This document shows positions 22,734-34,800 of a DNA stretch of 44,459 nt, one piece after another. Under the pieces are notes generated by a model. It searched no databases. It saw only the letters and a program-made list of their open reading frames with translations, and was not told the origin of the DNA. Position 1 is the stretch's first letter; each line of letters starts with the position of its first letter. Source of the DNA: Rodentolepis nana (Eukaryota; Platyhelminthes; Cestoda; Cyclophyllidea; Hymenolepididae); contig UZAE01012369.1 of assembly GCA_900617975.1 (NCBI GenBank), positions 1-44,459 on the forward strand, read 5' to 3'. The position numbers were made by a program, and so were the translations under genes.

Positions 22734-23318
22734 ATGGGAAAATTATCCGAATATGATGCTCAGAATGTTCTCTCTCTACACTGCCCACTTTGTGACTTTC
22801 AAAGCCATTGGACAAACAGGATAGAGTCGCACTTTACTAAGGCTCATCCGGGTAAAACAGCGTCTTTTAGCCTCTTCCAGTGCTTACTGTGTGGAAAGAT
22901 TTCCTCCTCAAAAGCATTCGTATTGGAGCATTTGGAACTTCGACACAAAGCTGAAATTGAAGAAAGTGACAAGCCTACGAGTCCTTCTTCCGATAGTGAT
23001 GCGATTATCCCTAAAGAGAAGGGAGATGTTACTCAAAAGCGACCGGATTCTGCCCCTGGTGTCGGATCAAATCCCCCTACTCCTGAATTAGTAATCCAAA
23101 TTTTCGCCTGCGAACTTCGCGGTAGAAAAGCCGAAGAGAAACTCGACGAGTGTGAAACCAAGTGTGTTTTCTGTAAATTCAGCACAGCCGATAAGAATCT
23201 CCTATCGGAACACTATGAACATCATGGAATAAAAAATTTTGACTGTTCCAAAATCTCATCGAGGAAAGGAGAAGAAGAAAGATCAAATTCTAACAATTTT
23301 ATGAAGATAAAAGATGAG
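22734..23318 (+). CDS. TALE gene coding exon 1: start codon and three C2H2 zinc fingers
   Basis: The ATG at 22734 opens 195 codons ending at the donor GAG|GTAAGT (23318/23319), phase 0. Finger 1 uses C17, C20, H33 and H38; finger 2 uses C50, C53, H66 and H71; both are C-x2-C-x12-H-x4-H. Finger 3 uses C144, C147, H160 and H164. Fingers 1 and 2 are separated by only 11 residues. A Ser/Pro/acidic linker (about 73-115) precedes finger 3. The classical TGEKP linker is absent, so these fingers need not bind DNA in tandem and could mediate protein contacts. Reading through the donor gives only seven further codons before a stop, supporting the splice site. Confidence 0.85.
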
Positions 23319-26300
23319 GTAAGTCTTTCTGGGTGCTTGTGATGCTTGAAAATTTCATACTTTAGCTAATACGCTAGCAATGTAAATAGTAATTACTTCA
23401 TTAATCGAGGAATCTTAAACACTTGTTTTGTATCTAAAATGTGTCGATTACCCTCTGCAAAAAATAAGCTAATTAATCGAAATCAAGTTTTGAGTGAATT
23501 TATTATCACAAGGCCTATTAACCCATTTAATTTGACCTCAGATGTTCGCTTCGACAACTGGCTCATATTTCAATGGACCATATTGTAGTGTTTTTGAAAT
23601 CATGACCTATGACCCGAACTATTTAATCAATGAAATCATGGCTTTTTTATTACCAGAGGTTCTCAAAACGATGGTGATCAAGCGACTGCATTAATGATAG
23701 TGGCGCCTCTTAGTGCAAGTTCAATAGGTCAAATATTGAGACCACTCAGTCATTAACCTTGGATATTAGTACTGAGTGCAAATTTGCCCGATTGTGAAAC
23801 CTGCAATTTTCAACTTTAAATTGCCAATCTCAACTGGTGGCCCGACTGCACTTATTAATTATGTTTCAATTGTCTGATTTCATTAAGGCACTAGCACAGT
23901 AATGAGTCCTTCTATTCTCAGCCAACAAAGCCATCTAGTACTAATGAAGATAACTGCATTCAACACATTTTCCCCACGCGGGACTGTTTTATTTTGACCT
24001 CCCAATCAGTATAAACTTGTGTCTTCCTGTCGAATCTCCGGTCGCTCCAAGGGGATTTCAATTACTAGTACGGCGTCTAATCAATCTCTGTTTTGTAAGC
24101 TATCTTGCACTGAAGCAACGTTTAATTAAACTCATTAGCACTCAATCATTTAGTTTGCTCAGTCATACGTTTCCAGTTTCCACACTGAAAGCAGTAAACT
24201 ACTTAAAGAATTTCTGTTTCACATTTTTTTGAGTTTCAATGCTTTTGTTTTGTCGGATTGACAGCTGTTTGTTCTTTAGACAGAAGTAACTGTGAGTTTA
24301 AATATAAAGCTAGTATTCATGGTAATATTCGAACAGTCCGGACCATATTTTCAAAATTCCAGTATTGCCCGTGTGGTTTAAGATTTTATTAAATTCGCTA
24401 ATCATTTCATGATATAGAATATGTGGAGATGATTTTGTTAATTTAATCCTCCTACCGTCTTCAAGAACTAAGTGAAAAATGTCGTCAATCGAGTTTTGAA
24501 GCAATCCGTTTGAGACTAACGTCACAAGTTTTTCCCGACTATTTTCGACAAGCTTGCAACTTTACGAATGTGATGATAACATTCCAACTTTGCTGTTATT
24601 TTTTGAATGTCTATTTTCTCCTGCGGTTTTTTATTATTTATGGTGGATTTTCTCCACTTGCACGTGCTTTGATCATTTCCCTTCCACCCGCATTCATTAA
24701 CTCGCTTTGTTTCGAAACGAGTGTGCTTGTGACAAGCGGTTTTTAATTATGGAGAACTCACTCGGTGGATGTTTCTCCCTAGACGATTGGATTGCACAGT
24801 CAGCGATGGAACAGTATTTGATGCCATCTAGTTGACCTTAAATATCAATGAAATACCTAATATTGCAACGATTCATGGAATGACGTAATGAGGTTTAGAA
24901 AGAAAACGCATGCGAGAAGAGTTTCTTAAACTTCAAATAACATTATATCAGTGACATCTCATTGGCCAGCTTTATTCCCAAATTATCTGACGAACATTCA
25001 CATTTCCCTGTGATTTGAAAGATTGAGATGTGGAAATTAGCAGAAAGTGTTCGAAACTTTTTCTCCGTAGCCATTTTTAGTTTGATAAGGATTTTGGATG
25101 CTTGGCAGAAAGGGCTGTTTCTACTGAGATTTTAGCCATTTCAAGATTAATTGCAAACATCTAAATTGTTAAACTCCTGCTGAGTATACATTTAGTTAAA
25201 ATAAAAGGAGAAAAATGCATAAATGGACTTTAGAAAGACGTGATTTGAATCATCTAGAGGTAATGGTTGTACTAATTTGAAGGCAAGAAAAACAGCCATT
25301 TTGCTGAGAAGGGATTCGATGGATGGGTTAATAGAGGGAGTGAAGAAGATTGTCATGCGGGTGGCAAGAGTTGACCTGCTTTCTCTGCCACCCCACCACG
25401 ATTGCGAAAGGAAGGGGAAGCTATTATTCACCTGTCACGTCAATCGGACGCGCACACGGGCACGAACGTAGCGTGGTGGTGGGTCGGTCATAGCTTGCTT
25501 TCAGGTCCCCCTTCTCCTCCCCCTCCACCTAACAGTAGTTATCGTGTCCCTCCTTTCCCAATGCCTACCAGTGTGGGCGCTGATATGAAGTTGCGCTACA
25601 TTGTATCGAATAGCAACTAAATCAACACACACGTTCATCCATTCACTCTTTTGTCACTCCTGTTCATCACCGTTCACGTTGATGTTTACTCAGCTAACTG
25701 AAAGACGCCATTATACGATGCTGTAATCGGATCCTCTCTCTCGCTCTGATTTGATCGCAACATCAAACCAGTGGTGCTTTTCTAGACATCCTCACATACG
25801 TGACACTGAATGATTGCTTGCCTATGTAGTGTATCAATTTGTGGTCGGAAGGAGAAGAGGGGAGGAGAAAATGTCATCTGCCGTTTCGGCGGTATTACGG
25901 TGCAGTGGCGGCTCATAACATATGGTGTGGTTTGGTTGGTTAGGACTTCGAGGTGTGTCACACACAGGTTTGTTACACACTTCTCTCTCAGCCTTCGACA
26001 TGTTCCCCCCTTCTTCGGGGTTTGTAGTCGTCGAATCACACACTTGTGATTTTGTATCAGTTATTCGCGTGCGCTCCTCATGATTCATCTTCTTCTAATA
26101 ATCTTGCCTGTGAGTGTATTTTTATCTCCTACAATTATTTCATATTGTTAATGATGTAACTAAACGCTGGCTATCTGCATCTCTGGCATCAACGCCTTTC
26201 TCGAATCATCTCAATGTTAAATAAGGAGATGAGAGCCCCTTTTACTGCTTTCTTAATTGAACATAAAGCAACACAGTATTTAATTTCACCAACACAAGTA

Positions 26301-28806
26301 AATCTATCCCTAGAATTTAGACATCAATTTAACCTACTCTATTATTCAATTTAGGAATCAATAATTATTTTGAAGCAATATCCCAACAATTCAATGGATA
26401 TGTGAACATCTAATGGATTGTCGGATTGCTTATGCTCAAGAATGCTCTGAGTTTGGAATCATCCCAATTTATTGACTCTTGGCTCAAAAATGTCCTATTA
26501 TTAACGGTTTTCGCGATCTTTTACTATTTTTTTTGAGTATTAGCATGTAGGACAGTTTGGAAAGTTAAGCATTCCACTTGAGAAATAAATATTCATTTGA
26601 CGCTGTGAAATCTAACATGAAGGCATAATTTTGAGTAACTTAGGGAGAGAGAGAGCATGATTGTGTCGAGTGACTCACACTTTCCCCAACTTCACGATAA
26701 ATTATTAGGGCTACTGGCAGCTCTCTGGCGTTTAAACTGTGTAAAATTAAGTGCTTTATTTGTCCTTATTTCTCTCGTCACCCTGAAACTTCCTACTGAT
26801 TTATACATAATTACACAACTGGGTTTAAAAAATAATTGCACCTTGTTTAGCCTTTAGATTGATAGTTCGGGTAAATGGCCACATGGTAATTTCATCAACC
26901 ATTGAACACCCCACCCCCAATTCGTAGTCACGTAATTGTGAATTTTCTGAAGCGATTAAATAACGTCTCGCATTATCACTTCAGGCAGATTTTGAAGGAC
27001 GCATGATAAATAAGGGTGGGTTAGGAGGGAGGAGGATAACCAGGTAATTACGCTGACTTTGCATCATGTCAATAAATATTGAGTATTGACAATTCACCCC
27101 TACTCTTGGCAGGTATCAACAGGTATCCTTTCTAGCGCTTGTCAACTGATCGAATTTTCGGACTCTGAGTCTATGAGAGTCACTAATAGACCATCAATAT
27201 TAGATGACGGTAAAAGTGAACTCATTAGATTAGTTGAATGAAATTAAGGTAACAATTCTAGCAAAGCATAGACCCTCCTATAACTTATTTAACAGTAAAG
27301 GGAAATTTGGTTCTTGTTGCTTGGGGGAATTCGCCACTTCTTTGAACAGAAAGTAAAGGATATGGTTAACTGTAAATTTCTGCTTTTGATTTTCAGGATC
27401 TTTTAAATAGTTTAGCCTTTGTGTCTGGCGTAGCTGCAAAATAGTTGCAGCAGCATAGAAATGACCAGCAAACCATGAGCAGTTCCTGTGATATCAGTCA
27501 CGATAAGATCAGCCCTCTCGTTTTGTTATTAATTTATCTGATGTCTGCGTCCTTTGTGTTGTTAAGTATAGTCTCTCTCTCGCCCTCTCTTTTTGATGTC
27601 CGTTTCACATCATTTCTGGTTGGACTGATTGACTCTTTTTTAACACACACTTTTGTTAGCTTTCCTAATGATGTCCGCGTCTACGTGTCTGGTCAGGCTC
27701 TAACGCTGACACCGGCAATCTCGATCACGGCTTTATAGAATACATTTAAAGAAGCAGTCTTTCCATGAATACAACAGATTTCACCACTGTTTATGGGTCA
27801 TACGATGCTATTAAATATTAGCTTATATCGACTTCAACTTTCATAAATCGAATATTTACATTTCATTCGAAGACGTTGGCACAAATCTGAAAAGTAGTAT
27901 TACTGAATTAGGGAAAAATAGCTGTCAGGACGATAAATTTTTAACTTTGAAGACGGAGAGATATCTATTATGTTGAGTTTAGAAATCGGTACAAGTCATA
28001 GTGTTTTCGGCATATTTCCTTCCTCTCACCTTGTCAAACACACGAACTATCTTGACCAAAAACGATATTTAGCGCTAAATTGAACAACAGAGAACATCAG
28101 ACTTTCAATATGTGTTAGTATGCTATCTTCTAATGACGATTTCTTACCTAACCATGCATACACTCTGCAATGTCTTCCTTCCTCTCAGTTCAATATGACT
28201 TGCTGCTTAAACCCCTCCTTGCGTAACTGACACGTATGATCAATAGAGATTGGTGAGACAGTGAAGAGATAGTGAGTGGCAAGCGACATGTCTGTCCCTT
28301 CTCACTCTCCATTTTGTTGGCTTTGGGCCAGCCGCCGTCAATGCCACCGTTGTCGCTGCTGCCACCATCCCATGGGACTGTTCGCAGCCCCAATTCGCTC
28401 AACCCTTTCTCTTCTGCTACTAGTCAATTACGTTGTGCACGCAGTCGTTGCCGCCACTGCGTTTCTGACAAGTCTGACACAAATACACTCACATTCATTC
28501 GGCTACGCGGGTGGGTAGGAGAGGAGAAACAGTTTGGCGGTGGCATTGACGCGTAGTAGTAGTAGCAGCAGCAGCAGCAGCAGCAGCAGCAAAGCAGGGC
28601 AACATTGAGCCGAGTGCGTCCGTCTCCCTTTTTGATCCTGTGGCGAGACAGCCGCTTGACAAGTCGCCTTGCGCCATTAAGCGTGGGCGGTTGTGATCAC
28701 AGCGACTTTTTAATTTGCCAAGTCAATTCTGAGCAGTTAAAAGGGACAATAAAAGCCAGTATAATGTTTGAAATACCGCCCCTTTAAGAAAGTTGAATAA
28801 ATTAGA

Positions 28807-28844
<38 letters not shown>

Positions 28845-31800
28845 GGGCTACAACCAAGATAAATGAGTAGTGATAACTGAGTGAAATTGATGGGAAATGA
28901 CAGTGGCAGGCAATGGAAGGATTATAGGCATTTAACCGACATGGCAAGGTTCTGTCGCCACCTCCTCATCCCTTTTTCTCGAATGCTGACATTATGTGAG
29001 CAGACAGCACGTGCTGCCGCGCCTCTACGTCCGCACTTCGCGCTCATGAGGTGAATGCCATGAAGTTTGACAACTGCTCACCGCCTCCTCCCCCACACGC
29101 TCTCACACAACTGTGAAAGACCCTGTCAACGAGGGGGGGGGGATTGGGGCAAGCGAGCCGAAAAGATCAATAAAGAAGGGATGACAGTCGATGCTGTTTT
29201 TTCCACGCCACCTATTCTCTATCTCTGGAGCAGAGGTGGAATGGAAAACTATGTCTCCGTATATGCCTGTCTGGCAGTGTCTTTTAACTTCTGTCATCTA
29301 CGTCGCCACGTCACCACACTGACGTTTGGCAGCACTCGAAAGCGTGAGCTAACTCATCCACTTCTAAGTGCTTTGATCTACTTTTGATTTAATTGAAAGT
29401 CGAGAGTCCGTGATTAGTCTCAGATCAATATTTTTACAAATAATTTTTCGCATTTCGAATCTCACGGTTTTATGCAACACGGTTGAATTCGAAGGCGAGA
29501 GAAAGACGGAGCTATAAATGTCAGGCTAGCATATTTTATGCCCCCCCCCCACCTTAAATGTGTTTCTAATACGTACTTAACGGTCTGACTTTGGGCCAAC
29601 GTAGGTTCTATCTGCGGTCCAACTTGAATGATAAAGCAAATATTTCATTCGTCTGCTGTAAATTCTAGTGAAATATTCTCGGGGTCTGAGCGACCAAAGC
29701 TGTGAATTTTCTGAGCGTGTGTGTGTGTGTGATGAATTCTATCTAGCCTGGTCAGTAGTTTCCCTCTACATATAGCCCATTTAATGTTATTCTTAGTTGT
29801 GGGACGCATTCGCGCCTCTTCATTTATGCTGGTTTGGCAGATGGCTTTCCTAAAGTTAGGTATATGACCTTCTATTTGTCTCTCCCTTCGGCAAATTGAT
29901 GAGGGACAGCTGAATGATTGACATCGAGATGTCATCTCCTTCAATAGACACTTCTGCTTTCCAGAAATTGGAATATGTGGTCCACTGGCTCCTCCACTAT
30001 AAATCAACCAGTCCGGCGGTAGCTCTTTCATCTAATTTAAAGAATTCAGAGATAGCCATTAAGTCCCACTGTGTTTGTTTATAATGGCCATCCCCATCTT
30101 TGTTACAACTGACTTTTTAACACCGTGTCAAACGACAATTTTTGTCAGTCTGGTCGTTAAATGAGCTGAATTATAACATTCGGATTTATGAGAATTGAAC
30201 TATATAAGGTCAAATGAACACGAGAATATGTAATAAAATATCCAATTCCTTTATCCTCTCATAAATGCTTTGGTTGCATCTGTTAAGTCCATTTTTTATT
30301 TTGTGTTTGTCACGTTTTCCTCCAAATTAATGAGAAATTCCTTTTAATTTGTTTTGATCCCTTTGGTGTTTTTATTCTCATGCACAACACTATCACTTTG
30401 TGGTGTCAATAGCTCAAAATTCCCACGTACTACACTCCGGCATACCCATATTCAACTCATTTTGAGTTCATAATGACATTTATAAGACAATTTAAAACGA
30501 ATTCTTTGAACTTTCTAATAAGACCTCAAATGATTTCAATAGAATATTTTTCGACTGCCATTTTCCGCAACTTTGTCCTGATGGCATGATACTATTCTGT
30601 GGCGGCGGTACAGCAGTTATATCTTGAGAGTTGTGTAGTGTACCGCTCATCAAACTTTTTGATGCAGCCTTCTTCGTTCCCTACTCACGGTCGGACTTTT
30701 TTGAAGAGTTTTCACTCCCTCTCACTTTCAAATAACCATTCATCTCTCACGTCTTCCTTCCTCTTCCATGCTTTCAGCTCCTTGGGGAGTGTGCCACCGG
30801 CGGCAAAATTTCCTTAAACACCCGCCAATTTTGCCACAATTTCTTAGCTCTGCTTCGCTACTTTTTCCCTTCTCAACTCACTCAGTGCACGTTAAGGAGA
30901 CGTTAATTACGCTCCTGCACTTTCTCAGGATTTTTACAGAATGAACACTAACGAGAATTTCTGGTCAAATTTCCTCCCACGTGTCCCTTCCATTAGGTAC
31001 GGTTGAGACTTGTTGGCAAATCGATTATTACTCACTTAGAAGGGAATAATTACTAAGATTAATTGATAGCTTCGCGCGTTTAGACAGGGCACATTTAGTC
31101 AGCACTGTTGTCTTATCAGATGTCGTTCCTCACCGATTTTTGCGGTTAAGGGGGGAGGGGGAGGGAAGAAGTGTTAGTGTGGTGTAATTTATGCAACAAT
31201 TTTCCTAGTCTTTAATCAGCCTCTCATGGCAGCTCGAACGAATATCTATCTATGTCTGTTCCTCCCCCTTTCTTTCCTGTAATCATACGAAAGTTCGTAG
31301 ACGTCCCTCTAATTATACGACCAGAAAAATACTCACCCTCTTGGGTTTTGCCAGGGGCTGATTTCGAGTGTGCTGTGCGGTTATTCGTGCTGAAGTTTGG
31401 ACTTTGCTCGGTTCTATAAACAGAGACGGCATTTATTTCCGATCAAAGTATTTTGGGGAGGGGGGGGGGGAGAGAAGGGTTAGGAGAAAAAGAGAAATAA
31501 GGTGCTGGTGCTACTTCGGTGCTTCTTCCACCCCATCCAACCTTTATCTTAAGCTTCAAATTAATAACTACGGGCCTATAATTGTGTCGAATGTGAAAGA
31601 CACCCCTTCCGTTACTGGAACATAAACTGTGCATCCACAGTCTCTAATTGACAAAGGCGGTATTCGAGAATTAATAGGTGTGAAGGGGGTAATTATTATT
31701 TAAGGAAGTTAAGAAGAAAGAGAAGGTACTAAATCTCCACGGTCGGAGCTTCTAATTTTCTATCTACCTTTGATGGGATCATAGGAATTTCTGGTATAAT

Positions 31801-34800
31801 AAATAATTCCCACGCATCTAAAGTAGTCGGATTTGGACACCACTTAGACTGATTGTCAAGCCTATTCCAATAACTGGGCTGGCATATCCTACTTACTGCT
31901 AGTTCCTATGGGAAAGAGTGACCTTATGGGACTGTCGTCGTAGGACGGAATTCAAATTCGATTGCGCTCATGAAATTGAGAAGTGGATTAATGCCTTTTT
32001 TCAATTAATTTGGCCGGACTACTAACTTTGTTCACGAATGCTCAAAATACCACTTTGAGACAGAAACTAGTTTTTATAAATTTGCGTTTCTTCTCTATAA
32101 AGGTTTCAGATTACAAAACTTTGCAATGTGGTAAATAGACTGAATTTCAGGTTTATGCGTGTGAGTGGTAGGTTGAAGTCACACACCTAGCATTTTTTCT
32201 CCAATTCTAGCACCTTTCAAAATTTTGTTGTTTTTTTATGGTGCACGTGAAAGAACGACAGAAAACCAGACTTCTCCACGGTCACAGTCTAATTTCTTTA
32301 CTTTTTTTCACTCCAGTCTTGATGGTTTTATAGCCTCCATTAACTGTTGTGTGCGCCTAATTGCAAATCTGAACAACAGCAGAGTTCGATAAGAGAGAAT
32401 ATGCTGCTCTTAAATCATACGCATTCATTGTTTGATTGTGTGCGTGTGTGTGGACATGGGTGGTGGGAGGGGTGGGTGAATAGATTGAAGGAGATGGAAG
32501 GGAGGAGGGGAGGGGGGTGAGTGGGAGTCGATTACGCCGACAATTCACATGTGTGCCTGTTGTGCAACGCAGCACTCGCAAACAGGTGGTATTGGTCATG
32601 TGTGCGCGCCTGCGTGACATCCCGCATCTTCATTCAGATAATTGTCTGCCTCTTATCCATCTCTTTCTCTGCCTAATTGGTCCTGGTACAACCTGTAACT
32701 GGTACAACCAGCTGGGCGAATAAATCACGACTCAGAATCTGAAGCTACTCCTCCGCACTTTTTGGCTCTCTCTCTCTCTCTGTGCACACAACGATCTTTT
32801 TTCGCTCCGTTTCTTATCTAGTTTCTCCCCTATCTTCCACCGACAATTTGATGTTAAAGCCCCCATCATTTTAACCACCCACGAACTGGAAAATTATTTC
32901 GCCACTTTTATTCACGCCTCTTTGTTTGTTTTTTTTTTCAACACAGGAATCCTCTAAAGAAAAGACCTCGGACCTTTTAACAACCTCGAAAGAGGCCCCA
33001 TCTAAAGAACCAACTTTCCTTTTGAATGAGGGAGAAGTGGAGGTAAGTAAAGCCTCTTTTAAAACCTCAAAACTAAAGATTATCTAACTATCTTTGTTTA
33101 AAATACTTAAGGCAACAATGAAACAGACGACAGGCGTTAAAAATTTAACCCCTTCGCTCATGGAAGCACCCCCCAATTTGGATATTGAAAAAGATGGGAA
33201 TTATCGGTCCAAATTTCCAAATCCCCCTGATATTTTTAACATTGCTCAAGCAACTGAAAATCGCAACAGCCTTGCCAATACTAACAATCAGTTGTTATCT
33301 CAGGAAATGCTAACTTCTATAATGTTATCAAGTGCATATTGGCCATTAGGAATGCCGAAACTGGACACTTTTGCAGCTTTGAGACGAATTTTTGAGCCAA
33401 ATAAGGAAACAGAAGTAGTGACACCTCAAGAACCACAACAGGGACGAAATCCTCCAACCGCTTCTGGATTTTCAGCCTCCCAGTTGGCAGCCCCAAAGAG
33501 TTTTGAGCATCAAGATCATGTCCACCCAGTTGTTCCTCCCGTTTCTTCCCAAAATTCCTTGCAACCCACAAGCTTTTGGGGTCACCCATCACTGTTTACC
33601 AATACGGATGTGAGTAATTTTACTCGTAGAAACGTTTCCCCACCAACCAACATTCCAATCCCACCGCCCACTGATCCCTCCCCAGGGGGACCGCAGCTAA
33701 ATCCCGGAAATCCCATTGATTTCTTCCGAGTTCTCTACCATCAACAACAAAGCGCTCAACAACAGCATGAAATTGGAGAGGCTATGGCAAAACGATTCTC
33801 TTTGGAGCGTTTAAATCTCTCAGGAGCATCGGATCCTGCAGCTGCAACAACAAATCAGAATGTAGCCATGATGGCTGCAGCCGCATTTTCAGCAGCACTC
33901 TCAGGATTCCCTCAACCTAACCCGGTAATAACAAGCCATTTCTCGGGTTTGAATTCCTCATCATCAGCATTTGTAATTCCCGAGTGCCAAACTACAAATG
34001 GTGAAAGTGAAGGGCCTATAGGACTCAATCTCTTTACTTCATCAGCAGGGGAGAAGACTGAGCCCCAACATAGTTCACCGACTGAGGAGGAGAGGGATCC
34101 AGATATATATAGAAATAAGAGACGAAAAATGAATCGCAAGCGGGATGAATGCGTGGATAAAAATGCCGCTTTTCAACTCTTTCACCAGCACCAGCAAGCT
34201 CTCCAACAACAACACGCTTTACAGCAAAATCAGCGCCAATCAGCTCTGAGTAAGTATTACCTAGAAGTTAGGAATTTGACGTCAAGCTTGTCAGGGGATG
34301 GTAGGTAGAATTCAGGGTTTAAAATTGGCAAATTTCGCTTGATATCAGACTCGAACCTTGGTTATGGCTTCCCATCGAGCGATTCCGCTTTAGTAACTAA
34401 AACCGATTCACAATTTGCACCTTGAGATGGAGGTAGACCCAAAACTGATAGAGATTAACAAAGATTCACAGAAAATGAGAATGTTAACAACCCTTTTCTT
34501 AATGGGATTTGAAGCAATAAAAGATAGCTTCTGATACTATTTGCAACCACTTCCCTTATAGTAATGTGGTTCGTAACCTGACGTTTCGCAACCAGTACTT
34601 AGTTGCATGGACCTTTTAATCGGTTTCTGTTGACCAAATCGAAATTTCCTCGTTATAAAATGGAGCAAATATTTGCTATCTGCGTTGTTCAAGATTGCCA
34701 TTGATACTCTCCGAGTGATCTTCTTGCGAAGTGTTCGAGTATTCATGGCTTCGCTTGAGCGTGGTGTTAAAGCATGCTTCCTAGTCTATTTTCGTCACAT

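Larger units (their letters stand above)
28260..29390. promoter_or_regulatory. GC-richer island in intron 1, candidate enhancer or alternative promoter
   Basis: About 1.1 kb with clearly more CpG than the surrounding AT-rich intron. It contains GCGTGGGCG (28681-28689), an exact EGR/Zif268-type site, a (TAG)n(CAG)n run and a (TA)n run. Overlapping open frames on both strands follow from the base composition and do not look like protein. The regulatory role is inferred from composition and position only. Confidence 0.3.
23319..32946 (+). other. Intron 1 of the TALE gene, 9628 bases
   Basis: A long intron between phase-0 exons with no copy of the dispersed retroposon. Contrasting GC-richer islands occur at about 25370-26090 and 28260-29390, with purine or G tracts near 31150, 31455 and 32458-32525. 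PBC-MEIS-like sites lie at 24255-24264 and 29915-29924, and an EGR-type GCGTGGGCG at 28681-28689. Microsatellites are at 28554-28592, 28812-28842 and 29715-29730. I found no convincing extra exon; short open stretches on both strands look fortuitous. Confidence 0.6.
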
